Origin: Patulibacter sp.
Lineage (GTDB): Bacteria; Actinomycetota; Thermoleophilia; Solirubrobacterales; Solirubrobacteraceae
Direction of reading: 5' to 3'
Length of the DNA: 7,829 nucleotides
Assembly: GCA_031119595.1 (NCBI GenBank)
Contig: JAVHXX010000200.1
Span: 1 to 7,829, forward strand
The notes under the pieces were generated by a model, which was given only the letters and a program-made list of their open reading frames with translations, was not told the DNA's origin and ran no database searches. The position numbers were made by a program, and so were the translations under genes. Below, piece by piece: positions 1 through 6,618 of the stretch (within the stretch, counting starts at the first letter, position 1; every line of letters starts with the position of its first letter).

Positions 1-2493
1 GGACGACACCGTCTTCGCGGTCTCGCCCGCGGCGAAGGACACGTCCCCGGCCACGTGGAATCCGCCGACGACGTTCGGGAAATCCTCGTTCTCCGTGGCC
101 GAGCCGGTGGGGCGCAAGGTCCAGTGGACGGTCGCGGCGCCGGTCGCGGGCGCCGAACGGTGCACGGTGAACGTGTATTCAGAGCCCTCGACGGTCGAGA
201 GGTCGTCGATCGAGAACGCCTGCGCGCCGGTGGCGCTCGGCACCGTGTAGTCGGCCCCGTCGGCCTCGTAGGTCGGGGCGCTGCCGCTCGGGAGGGTGGC
301 GAACGTGCCGGAGCGCGGGGCATCGCGCACGAACGACCGCGCGACCGGGTAGGTCTGGCCGGCCGGCGGGGTGTAGCCGCTCGCGGTCGCGAGGGTCCAG
401 GTGCCGCCGAGGGTGATCGCTCCGCCGACGGCGAGGCCGGCGTTCGAGGCGCCGAGCGTGGTCTTCAGGGTGCCGCCCGCGCGCTGCACGTAGTCGCCGA
501 CCGGCTGCGAGGCCGTGCCGCCGATCCAGTCGGTGTCGTAGATGTCGCGGGCGCCGAAGGTGAGGCGGGTCGCGGCGCCGGGCGTCGGGTCGACGGTGCC
601 GCCCGTGTTGACGACGTGCCGCGCGAGGATCGTGCCCGAGCCGCGGATCGTGCCCGCGGCCAGGGTGAGCCCCGGGTCGTGGGTGTTCCCGGTGTTCCCG
701 ACGGTCGTGCGGGTGTTCGCGGCGAGGATCGTGGTGCCGCGCTGGGTGTGCGGTGGGAGCGTGAGGTCGTGGGCGACGTCGAGGGTGCCGTTCTGGACGA
801 AGGCGGCGGGATCGCCGACGCCGTCGCCATCGACCTGGTCGACGATGATCGACTCGCTTCCGATCACCCCTGCCTCGGCCCGGATCGTGCCCGTGTTGAT
901 GAGCTTGGCGCCGGCTCGGACCTCGAGCTGCACGCCGGTGCGGTTGGTGGGGTCGGTCGAAGGATCCTTCGTGAGGAGGATCGTGCCGGCGTTTGTGCGG
1001 GTCGTGCCGGCGGGGATCGCGAGCCCGGAGACGTTCGAGCTGCGGTCCTCGATGCGGATGGTCCAGCCCGCGGCGACGTCGGTGGCGAGGGTCGCGTCCT
1101 GGGCGAAGTGGATCCGGACCGTGCCGGTACCGCCGGTCAGCGCGAGCGCGGCGCGGTTGAGATCCGGCGGGGTGGACCCGGTCACGGTGCCACCGCTGAC
1201 GGCGAACAGGTCGCCGGGGTTGCCTTCGGTGAAGGTGCCGTTCGCGGTGAGGGTGCCGGCGGTCTGGCGGTAGGCGAAGCCCCACGTCGCGTTGGTCGCG
1301 AGCGACCCCGTCGCGCCGATGGTGACCTGCCCGGCGTTCTTCCACGTGGGGCCGACGCCGGCCGGGGATCCCGGCCACAGGATCTGCACGGCGTGGCTGA
1401 AGGAGATCGTGCCCGCAGCGGTGTTCGTGATGTCACCGGCGAGGTTCGACGTCTGGATGCCCGTTTCGTCGGTGATGAGCCCGGTGTTCGTGAGCGTCGC
1501 GCCGCCGGCGACCGTGAGCTGGGTCGCGACGCGGTTCGACGGGTCGGTCGACGGGTCCTTCGCGAACCGGATCGTGCCGGCGTTGGTGACGTCGGCCGGG
1601 ACGTTGAGGCGGGTCGTGTCGGAGCCGCGGTCCTGGATGCGGACGGTCCAGTTCGCACCGACATCGCCCACGAGCTGGGCGTTGCCGAAGTTCAGGCCCA
1701 CGGTGCCGCTGCCGCCGCTCACCGCGATCTGGCCCTGCCGGAAGGTCGGGACCGCCGTCCCGGTGAACGTTCCGCCGGTGACGGTGAGCCGGTCGGACGG
1801 GTTGCCGAAGGTGACGTCGCCGTTGTCCGTGAACGTGCCGGCCGTCTGGGTGATGCCCACGCCGAAGGCGGCGTTCGGGGTGATCGAGCCGGTCGAGGTG
1901 ACGGTGACCTGGCCGGCGTTCGTGAACGCCACGCGCTCGCCGCTGCTGCGCCCGCTGCCCTGGAGGTTGAGCGCGCCGGAGATCGTGGTGGTGCCGGCGG
2001 CGGTCGTCGTCACGTCGCCGTCGATGACGGTGGTGCCCTCGACCTGCGCCACGTTCAGCGTGCCGCTGTTGGTGAGGGTCGCGCCCTTGCGGATGACGAA
2101 GCCGTTGCCGTCGTGGTCGTTGCCCGGCGTGCCCGTGGCGGTGAACTCGAGCGTGCCCGCGAGGTCGGTGTCACCCCACGACGCCTGGGTGTCGCTGAAG
2201 CCCGGATCGGTGCGCATCGTGACCTTGGCGCCGGCGGCGATCGTCACCTTGGCGGCGTTCGCGATGCCGTTCTCGAGGACGAGGACCGTCTTGCCGGCCG
2301 GGACGCAGACGTTCTCCGAGGTGGTCGGGAAGTGCCCCGCCGACCAGTTCAGGTTGTCGTTCCACTGACCGGTGGAGGTGCCCGTGTAGGTGTTGTCCCC
2401 GGCCTGGCAGGCCGCGGAGGCGGTCGTCGCGGTCGCCGCGAGGAGGACGAGGGCAACGGCTGCGGAGGTGCTCAGCCGGGCGAGATGAGGCAT
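1..2493 (-). CDS. Secreted beta-repeat surface protein with Calx-beta domain (partial, 3' end outside window)
   Basis: Seen: reading leftward from ATG at 2493, the frame stays open for 831 codons to the window edge. Residues 1-28 look like a signal peptide (hydrophobic 11-22, likely cleavage after TASA; a lipobox is not convincing). Residues 34-95 carry a QWNDNLNWSAGHFP module of the W...NW..G..P type common at the start of bacterial surface beta-repeat proteins. Residues 194-387 and 388-about 543 are two diverged copies of one unit. Residues about 655-740 resemble autotransporter-style passenger segments (GGTLKTTLG, ITLGGTWTL, GTFATLPSG). Residues about 758-831 match a Calx-beta domain (FSIDDLSTVEGSEYTF, then SFAAGETAKTV). 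The protein is rich in Thr, Gly and Ala and poor in Cys (C29 and C63 near the N-terminus). Inference: an exported, probably beta-solenoid, cell-surface or adhesive protein; Calx-beta domains often bind Ca2+. Ligand and anchoring are unknown because the C-terminus is missing. No Shine-Dalgarno precedes the start. Confidence 0.85.
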   Translation of the reverse strand, partial: MPHLARLSTSAAVALVLLAATATTASAACQAGDNTYTGTSTGQWNDNLNWSAGHFPTTSENVCVPAGKTVLVLENGIANAAKVTIAAGAKVTMRTDPGFSDTQASWGDTDLAGTLEFTATGTPGNDHDGNGFVIRKGATLTNSGTLNVAQVEGTTVIDGDVTTTAAGTTTISGALNLQGSGRSSGERVAFTNAGQVTVTSTGSITPNAAFGVGITQTAGTFTDNGDVTFGNPSDRLTVTGGTFTGTAVPTFRQGQIAVSGGSGTVGLNFGNAQLVGDVGANWTVRIQDRGSDTTRLNVPADVTNAGTIRFAKDPSTDPSNRVATQLTVAGGATLTNTGLITDETGIQTSNLAGDITNTAAGTISFSHAVQILWPGSPAGVGPTWKNAGQVTIGATGSLATNATWGFAYRQTAGTLTANGTFTEGNPGDLFAVSGGTVTGSTPPDLNRAALALTGGTGTVRIHFAQDATLATDVAAGWTIRIEDRSSNVSGLAIPAGTTRTNAGTILLTKDPSTDPTNRTGVQLEVRAGAKLINTGTIRAEAGVIGSESIIVDQVDGDGVGDPAAFVQNGTLDVAHDLTLPPHTQRGTTILAANTRTTVGNTGNTHDPGLTLAAGTIRGSGTILARHVVNTGGTVDPTPGAATRLTFGARDIYDTDWIGGTASQPVGDYVQRAGGTLKTTLGASNAGLAVGGAITLGGTWTLATASGYTPPAGQTYPVARSFVRDAPRSGTFATLPSGSAPTYEADGADYTVPSATGAQAFSIDDLSTVEGSEYTFTVHRSAPATGAATVHWTLRPTGSATENEDFPNVVGGFHVAGDVSFAAGETAKTVSS
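862..1332 (-). repeat. Repeat unit B of the surface protein (about 157 residues)
   Basis: Second copy of the unit, residues 388 to about 544. It starts GQVTIGATGS and contains QTAGTLTANGTFTEGNP, WTIRIEDRSS, NAGTILLTKDPSTDPTNR and GAKLINTGTI. The KDPSTDP(S/T)NR core is almost identical between copies while flanks have diverged. Copy B is shorter because its tail runs into a different segment (VDQVDGDGVGD). The right boundary is approximate. Confidence 0.75.
1333..1914 (-). repeat. Repeat unit A of the surface protein (194 residues)
   Basis: Residues 194-387 of the surface protein. It starts GQVTVTSTGS and contains QTAGTFTDNGDVTFGNP, WTVRIQDRGS, NAGTIRFAKDPSTDPSNR and GATLTNTGLI. The same landmarks recur in the same order in the next unit, so this is an internal tandem duplication. 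Nucleotide similarity is still visible around the KDPSTDP segment. Confidence 0.8.
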
Positions 2494-2538
2494 GCGTCGG
2501 GCGCCGGGGATCGTGGATCGGCAGGGGGGCAATGCGCC

Positions 2539-2544
2539 AGCCTA
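2539..2544 (-). promoter_or_regulatory. Candidate -10 (TAGGCT) for the surface protein gene
   Basis: TAGGCT on the minus strand fits the actinobacterial TANNNT -10 pattern and differs by one base from the TAAGCT found before corA and yceH. It would place the transcript start about 40 bases before the ATG at 2493. No convincing -35 was seen 17-18 bases upstream, so confidence is low. Confidence 0.3.
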
Positions 2545-2658
2545 TGGCCGGAACGCCTGCGAATCCAGTGGTTTTGCGGTGGTCCTGCGCAATTCCGCGT
2601 AGGTACCTTCGGTGGAGGTGTGGTTCCCGATCGGGTGAAGTCCCTGCGTGCCCGCGGC

Positions 2659-2672
2659 GGAGCGTTCGCTCC
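2659..2672. repeat. Short palindrome in the divergent promoter region
   Basis: GGAGCG and CGCTCC arms flank two bases, making a 14-base near-perfect palindrome between the divergent surface-protein and corA genes. It could be an operator or chance in GC-rich DNA. It lies about 65 bases from the putative corA -10. Apart from this and the two candidate -10 elements, the 258-base spacer 2494-2751 shows nothing recognisable. Confidence 0.3.
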
Positions 2673-2737
2673 CCATCCGGACGCGTGCGCCTCACTCCGC
2701 ATGGCATGAATTGCCCCCACGGCCCGCCGGACCGGCG

Positions 2738-2743
2738 TAAGCT
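2738..2743 (+). promoter_or_regulatory. Candidate -10 (TAAGCT) of a leaderless or near-leaderless corA promoter
   Basis: TAAGCT is followed by 8 bases and then the corA ATG at 2752. Transcription starting 6-8 bases after a -10 would begin at or just before the ATG, leaving no room for a Shine-Dalgarno; none is present. The same hexamer at almost the same distance precedes yceH. A TTGCCC at 2711-2716 resembles a -35, but the 21-base spacing is longer than usual. Confidence 0.5.
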
Positions 2744-2751
2744 CGCAGGCG

Positions 2752-3726
2752 ATGGGCGAGATCTGGCACGGGGAGATCACGCGCGAGGCGTTCAAGGACG
2801 GCGAGGCGGTCACCCACACCGACCCGGAGCACGCGGACTTCAAGCTCTACTCCGTGCCGCGCCCGAGCAAGCAGCAGATCGACCAGATCGGCCGTGAGCT
2901 CGGCATCGACCCGCGCGCCGTGGCCCGGGCCCACGCGAAGCACCTGCGCGCCCGCGCCGACCGGTTCGGCGACACGCGCTTCATGATCATCCGCCCGGCG
3001 CGGTACATCGACGAGTCCGAGGAGGTGCAGTTCGGCGAGCTGCAGCTGATCATCGGCAACGACTTCGCCGTGCTCCTCGGGCGCTGCGGGATCTTCCCGA
3101 TGAAGGACTTCCTCGCGGGGTTGCGCAAGCGGCCGGAGGCGCTCGAGAAGGGCCCGACCGCCGTGCTCCACGCGGCACTCAACGCGATCGTCGACGGCTA
3201 CGAGCCGGTCGTCGAAGGGCTCGAGAACGACATCGACGAGATCGAGGACGAGGTCTTCTCGGTCGACGCCGATCCGCTGCGCCGCATCTACGAGCTCATC
3301 CGCGAGGTGATCGAGTTCCAGCGCGCGGTCGATCCGCTCACCCACCTCCTCGGGGATCTCGTCGACCGCCGTGAGCTGCCGGTCGACGAGCACCGCTACC
3401 TCCGCGACATCCATGAGCGCGCCCTGCATGCCAGCGAGCGCGGGGCGTCGTTCCGGTCGCTCCTGGAGAACGTCCTCAACGTGAATCTCGCGCTCGAGTC
3501 CAAGCGGCTCAACGAGGTCTCGATCGCCCAGGCCGACCAGACCAAGAAGATCTCCTCCTGGGCCGCCATCCTCTTCACGCCCACCCTCATCGGCGGCATC
3601 TACGGCATGAACTTCGAGCACATGCCCGAGCTCCACTGGAAGTACGGCTACCCGGCGGCGCTCGCCGCGATGGTCGTGATGGGCGTCTTCCTCTACGGGC
3701 TGTTCAAGCGCAACGACTGGCTCTGA
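2752..3726 (+). CDS. corA: CorA-type magnesium/cobalt transport protein
   Basis: A 324-residue inner-membrane channel for Mg2+ (also Co2+/Ni2+ in known CorA proteins), working as a pentamer in the family. Seen: the signature YGMNFEHMPEL with GMN at residues 285-287, directly after TM1 (about 266-284, WAAILFTPTLIGGI). TM2 is about 299-316 (AALAAMVVMGVFLYGLF), with a short basic tail, FKRNDWL. Residues 1 to about 260 are the soluble cytoplasmic domain, with acidic, probably long-helical segments from about 150 on (YEPVVEGLENDIDEIEDEV). Length and architecture are normal for the family and nothing is missing. The start at 2752 is supported by the adjacent TAAGCT element and by coding character from the first codons; there is no Shine-Dalgarno. 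It is divergent from the surface-protein gene. The sigma factor gene follows 67 bases downstream on the same strand, so read-through is possible. The alternative is another GMN-family metal channel such as ZntB; CorA is the safer call. Confidence 0.93.
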   Translation: MGEIWHGEITREAFKDGEAVTHTDPEHADFKLYSVPRPSKQQIDQIGRELGIDPRAVARAHAKHLRARADRFGDTRFMIIRPARYIDESEEVQFGELQLIIGNDFAVLLGRCGIFPMKDFLAGLRKRPEALEKGPTAVLHAALNAIVDGYEPVVEGLENDIDEIEDEVFSVDADPLRRIYELIREVIEFQRAVDPLTHLLGDLVDRRELPVDEHRYLRDIHERALHASERGASFRSLLENVLNVNLALESKRLNEVSIAQADQTKKISSWAAILFTPTLIGGIYGMNFEHMPELHWKYGYPAALAAMVVMGVFLYGLFKRNDWL

Positions 3727-3742
3727 GCGCGCGGCGGCGCGC
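3727..3742 (+). terminator. GC hairpin right after corA
   Basis: GCGCGC, loop GGCG, GCGCGC starts directly after the corA stop codon. This is a 6-base-pair all-GC stem without a following T tract. It may weaken read-through into the sigma gene, but GC repeats of this kind are common in such genomes. Confidence 0.25.
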
Positions 3743-3758
3743 CCGCGTGCGAGCCGTT

Positions 3759-3784
3759 CGTCACACCGCGCGCGCTCGTTCGTT
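3759..3784 (+). promoter_or_regulatory. Possible ECF-type promoter before the sigma factor gene
   Basis: CGTCACA (3759-3765), 15 bases, then CGTT (3781-3784) resembles the bipartite TGTCACA / CGTC layout described for some ECF-dependent promoters (ECF41 group). Start of transcription would fall a few bases before the ATG at 3794, again nearly leaderless. This sigma factor lacks the C-terminal extension of ECF41, so the resemblance may be accidental. Confidence 0.2.
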
Positions 3785-3793
3785 GAACCAGGC

Positions 3794-4339
3794 ATGGAGG
3801 CCAGAGCCGACATCGCCGCGCTGCGCGCGGCCCGCACCGACCCGGCGGCGTTCGCGCCGTTCTACCGCCGCCACGCCGAGCGCGTGCTGCGGTACTTCAC
3901 GTCGCGCACGTCCGCGCCGGAGCTCGCCGCCGACCTCATGGCGGAGACGTTCGCGACGGCCCTCGCGAACGTGCACCGCTACCGGGAGCGCGGCGGGCCG
4001 CCGGTGGCGTGGCTCTTCGGGATCGCCCGGAACCTCCTGATCGACGCCTACCGTCGTGGGCAGGTCGGCGCGCGTGCCCGGCAGCGCCTGGCTCTCGAGC
4101 CGCTCGTCCTCGACGACGCCGACATCGCCCGCATCGACGAGCTGGCGAGCCTGCCGGAGGCCGAGGCCCTGCTGGCCGATCTCTCGGCCGACGAGTCCGC
4201 GGCGGTGCGCGCCCGCGTGATCGACGAGCGCTCCTACTCCGACATCGCCGCCGAGCTGGACTGCTCGCCGGCGGTGGTCCGTCAACGGGTGAGCCGTGGG
4301 CTCGCCCGTCTTCGCGCGTCGCTGGAGGGCGAGGCATGA
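3794..4339 (+). CDS. ECF-type RNA polymerase sigma factor
   Basis: A 181-residue sigma-70 family protein with the two-domain ECF layout. It would direct RNA polymerase to a specific set of promoters in response to a signal. Seen: sigma region 2 at about residues 20-88 (FYRRHAERVLRYFTSRT, ETFATALANVHRYR, AWLFGIARNLLIDAYRRG, the usual -10 recognition/core-binding stretch), an acidic linker at 101-127, then region 4 at about 128-175 with a helix-turn-helix (YSDIAAELDCSPAVVRQRVSRGLARLR) for -35 binding. Length is typical; there is no region 1.1, region 3 or SnoaL-type extension. The ATG at 3794 fits because the family alignment begins within about 20 residues of it; only a weak CCAGG lies upstream. 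The stop overlaps the next start as ATGA, indicating translational coupling to the membrane protein, its likely regulator. The exact ECF group and target promoters cannot be told from the sequence. Confidence 0.9.
   Translation: MEARADIAALRAARTDPAAFAPFYRRHAERVLRYFTSRTSAPELAADLMAETFATALANVHRYRERGGPPVAWLFGIARNLLIDAYRRGQVGARARQRLALEPLVLDDADIARIDELASLPEAEALLADLSADESAAVRARVIDERSYSDIAAELDCSPAVVRQRVSRGLARLRASLEGEA
4324..4329 (+). promoter_or_regulatory. Ribosome binding site GGAGGG for the sigma-partner membrane protein
   Basis: GGAGGG sits 6 bases before the ATG at 4336, inside the end of the sigma factor gene. It decides the start at 4336 over in-frame codons further upstream that lie within the sigma gene. 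It is the only clear Shine-Dalgarno seen before a gene in this window. Confidence 0.7.
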
Positions 4340-5550
4340 CCGATTTCATCGACCGCTTCGAAGCCCAACTGGTCGCCACGGCGCCGCGGCCACTGCCGTG
4401 GCATGTGCGGGCCCGCCGCTGGATCGCCGCCCACGCCGTCGCCTCGGTGTTGATCGTCGGTGCGGTCGGGGCGACCACCACCGCGGCGGCCGTCGCCACG
4501 CTCCACGGCTCGCCGTCGCGACCGCTCACCGCGCCGCTCACCCGCACCGACGCCCGTGGCGTGGTCGTCGCGGACGGCCGGTACGTGATCCGGGTGAGCC
4601 CGTCGCCGGCGGTCGGGCAGCCGGGGTGGTGCGAGATGGCGTTCTTCCTGAGGAAGGGGCCGCACGGGATGAGCGGCGGCGGCTCGTGTGGACTCAGCAC
4701 GCCGACGCGCTCACAGCACATCGGCGCAAGCTCGTTCAGTGGTGACGCGACCACCTCGATGGTGTTCTTCATGGTCGACGACCGCGTCGCGGGGATCAGG
4801 CTGCGCAACGGGCACGTGGTGCTTGCCCGCACCGATCCGGCGCTTCCGTCGGGCTGGAAGGCCGTGGTCGTGTTCTCCGGCGACCCGGGCGTGGGCCGCT
4901 TCACGAACCGCGCCCTGGCCCACTGGCAGCTCCTCGACGAGCACGGTCTCGTGCTCGGACGCGGCGACGAGGTCGAACGGGCCGATCAGCTGCGCGGCTA
5001 TCGCCCGCAGGCGTGGATCCCCGTCGATGGTGCGGCGCCGGACGGTGCCGCATGCCGGATCGACGCGCTCGGTGGCGGGGTGCTGCCGCGCCCGGTGCTG
5101 ACGTCGATCTTCGGCCGGTGGGGCCTTCGGCCGGTCGATGACGTCGACGGCGATCCGCCGCTCGCGTGCGGCCGCGTGATCTTCGGCGACGACACGCACC
5201 CGCAGCTCGCGATGCATGCGACGGTCTACGTGGACACGCACCGGCCGGGCCTGGTCCGGCCGGCGCGATTCCCGGGCCTGATGGGTCCGGACGACGGGCG
5301 CGTGGGCCGCGTCGCGGGGTGGGCGTCGGGGATGATGCCGCTCGATCCGGTGGGGCCCGAGCCGGGCGCGACGATCCAGCGTCGCGGGAACGCCTGGCTG
5401 GTCGTCGACGGCGGCACGTCGGAGCAGCAGGCGAAGCTCATGGGGCAGCTCCGTGTGTCGGTGCGGCCGGGCCCGAACGAGGGCGCCGCGGCACGCATCG
5501 CGCGGCGGGTCGGCGCCGCCGCGGACGCCCGCGCGAAACACTTCCGCTGA
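4336..5550 (+). CDS. Single-pass membrane protein paired with the ECF sigma factor (putative regulator)
   Basis: 404 residues, function not recognised by family. Seen: a short cytoplasmic N-terminus (residues 1-33, starting MTDFIDRFEAQLVATAPRP and ending in a basic stretch HVRARRW), one hydrophobic helix at about 34-56 (AVASVLIVGAVGATTTAAAVATL), then about 348 extracytoplasmic residues. The outer part contains four cysteines (C99, C118, C240, C278) that could form two disulfides, segments such as GWCEMAFFLRKG and DGRYVIRVSP, and a basic C-terminal tail (RIARRVGAAADARAKHFR). The N-terminus lacks the HxxxCxxC zinc motif of classical ZAS anti-sigma factors and is very short. The 4-base overlap with the sigma gene and the strong RBS argue for fixed stoichiometry, so a role in holding or signalling to the sigma factor is inferred from context. 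It could instead be a sigma-controlled envelope protein. Confidence 0.8.
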   Translation: MTDFIDRFEAQLVATAPRPLPWHVRARRWIAAHAVASVLIVGAVGATTTAAAVATLHGSPSRPLTAPLTRTDARGVVVADGRYVIRVSPSPAVGQPGWCEMAFFLRKGPHGMSGGGSCGLSTPTRSQHIGASSFSGDATTSMVFFMVDDRVAGIRLRNGHVVLARTDPALPSGWKAVVVFSGDPGVGRFTNRALAHWQLLDEHGLVLGRGDEVERADQLRGYRPQAWIPVDGAAPDGAACRIDALGGGVLPRPVLTSIFGRWGLRPVDDVDGDPPLACGRVIFGDDTHPQLAMHATVYVDTHRPGLVRPARFPGLMGPDDGRVGRVAGWASGMMPLDPVGPEPGATIQRRGNAWLVVDGGTSEQQAKLMGQLRVSVRPGPNEGAAARIARRVGAAADARAKHFR

Positions 5551-5590
5551 GGCGCGGTCGAGCGCGCGGCGTGGCCGTCCGGGGTCGTGC

Positions 5591-6433
5591 TCAGCCGAGC
5601 ATCGCGCGCTTGAAGTACCCGAACCGCACGGCGCGCGTGTCCAGCGACTTCGCGAAGCTACTCGCCGAGGCACCGGCGAGCTGTTTCTTCTTCGCGGCGG
5701 TGCGGATCGCGGCCTTCGCGACGGCGGGTTTCCTGAGGCGGATGAGGTCGACGACGTACGCCGCGAGCGGCGCGCGTGCGCTCGCCCCGTGGGCCTTCTT
5801 CCACGCGCGCTTCTGCTTTCGTGCGTCACGGGTGACCAAGGCCTTCGCCTTCGCGGTCACGTCGCTGAGGGCGCCGTGGTCGAACTGGAGGATGCGGAGT
5901 GGGCCGGTCGCCTTGCTCTTGAACGCCTCGGGCAGGCGCGGGTCGGTGGTGACGAACTCCGGTCCGACGCCGCCGACCACGTTCTTGAGCGTGTATGTCG
6001 CGGTGCCCCAGTCGACCACGGTGGAGTCGTAGCCGGTCGCGGTGTGGTGATAGATCACCGACCGCTTGCAGCAGTCGCCGCCGATGGTGGCGACGTCGAT
6101 CATCACCTCGGGCTCGGCATCGTCGTCGAAGTCGAACACCTGCAGCAGCGGCGCCTTGTAGAACGACTTCGACACCGCCGTCGGCAGCGCGGCCTTCGTG
6201 AGGACGGCCTCGCCGTTGCGGGTGATCGACACGCGGATGTCGGTCCAGACGGGCATCGTCCCCTGCCCACCCTGGTACGAGATGCCGGCGTGGAGGGCGG
6301 TGAGTTTCGTCTTCGGTGAGGTGGCCGCGGACGCCGGGCTCACCCAGGCGTGCAGTGCGCTCACGACGAAGATCGCGAGCAGCAGCAAGCCGAGCCAGAC
6401 GGCCCGGGAGGGGTGGAGGGCGACGGTCGGCAT
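5591..6433 (-). CDS. Secreted protein with Asp-rich (FG-GAP/VCBS-like) motif and basic C-terminus
   Basis: 280 residues, no firm family name. Seen: a signal peptide or N-terminal anchor with hydrophobic residues 11-27 (AVWLGLLLLAIFVVSAL) and a plausible cleavage after ASA at residue 36. A central motif, LLQVFDFDDDAEPEVMIDV (D101, D103, D105, E109), fits the DxDxDxxxE calcium-loop style of FG-GAP/VCBS repeats. It is followed by IGGDCCKRSVIY with adjacent C121-C122, similar to the GGAHCC motif seen after such loops in secreted actinobacterial proteins. Residues about 205-275 are rich in Lys, Arg and Ala (KAKALVTRDARKQKRAWKKAH, AAIRTAAKKKQLAG) and probably helical. The gene is convergent with the sigma-partner gene (40 bases between stops) and lies downstream of yceH on the same strand, 185 bases away. 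Inference: an exported Ca2+-binding or cell-wall-associated protein; substrate unknown. No Shine-Dalgarno precedes the ATG at 6433. Confidence 0.8.
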   Translation of the reverse strand: MPTVALHPSRAVWLGLLLLAIFVVSALHAWVSPASAATSPKTKLTALHAGISYQGGQGTMPVWTDIRVSITRNGEAVLTKAALPTAVSKSFYKAPLLQVFDFDDDAEPEVMIDVATIGGDCCKRSVIYHHTATGYDSTVVDWGTATYTLKNVVGGVGPEFVTTDPRLPEAFKSKATGPLRILQFDHGALSDVTAKAKALVTRDARKQKRAWKKAHGASARAPLAAYVVDLIRLRKPAVAKAAIRTAAKKKQLAGASASSFAKSLDTRAVRFGYFKRAMLG

Positions 6434-6450
6434 CGTGAGACGGACACGCC

Positions 6451-6456
6451 ACCCTA
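6451..6456 (-). promoter_or_regulatory. Candidate -10 (TAGGGT) for the secreted-protein gene
   Basis: TAGGGT on the minus strand ends 17 bases before the ATG at 6433 and fits TANNNT. Transcription would begin about 10 bases before the start codon, again with too little room for a normal Shine-Dalgarno. No matching -35 was seen. Confidence 0.3.
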
Positions 6457-6479
6457 CTCCCGTCAGGCGGCCATCGGGC

Positions 6480-6498
6480 CCGGAGATCGGCTCTCCGG
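6480..6498. terminator. Stem-loop between yceH and the secreted-protein gene
   Basis: CCGGAGA, loop TCGGC, TCTCCGG: a perfect 7-base-pair stem 120 bases past the yceH stop codon and just upstream of the candidate promoter of the next gene. There is no T tract, so it may be a factor-dependent terminator, an operator or neither. Confidence 0.3.
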
Positions 6499-6566
6499 TG
6501 CCGGGCAGCGCCGGTCTTCCTGCATGTGGCCGAAACCCCGGAAAGTCGGGAATTTCGGGTGATCGA

Positions 6567-6595
6567 GGCGCGTCGAGCGTGCCGTGGCGCGTCGA
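6567..6595. repeat. Direct repeat GGCGCGTCGA x2
   Basis: Two exact 10-base copies at 6567-6576 and 6586-6595, 19 bases apart start to start, in the spacer between yceH and the secreted-protein gene. The near two-turn spacing is compatible with a direct-repeat operator, but may be chance. Confidence 0.3.
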
Positions 6596-6618
6596 ACCCG
6601 GTTCAGCGGCCGGCCCGC

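Noticed and set aside
179..1378. 399-codon minus-strand frame inside the surface protein gene
   Set aside because: Arg/His/Pro-rich out-of-frame translation without motifs; the neighbouring minus frame is the coding one.
55..2709. 884-codon open frame on the plus strand
   Set aside because: Its translation is low-complexity Arg/Gly/Ala/Asp with no domain. It is the antisense shadow of the surface protein, whose minus-strand translation has a signal peptide, repeats and a Calx-beta domain.
2692..3837. 381-codon minus-strand frame opposite corA
   Set aside because: Mirror of corA codons; corA has a complete family signature on the plus strand.
4009..4335. In-frame N-terminal extension of the sigma-partner gene
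   Set aside because: It would overlap most of the sigma factor gene; the GGAGGG site and ATGA overlap fix the start at 4336, and the protein from there begins with a sensible membrane-protein N-terminus.
4711..5829. 372-codon minus-strand frame
   Set aside because: Arg-rich shadow of the partner gene, with no recognisable domain.
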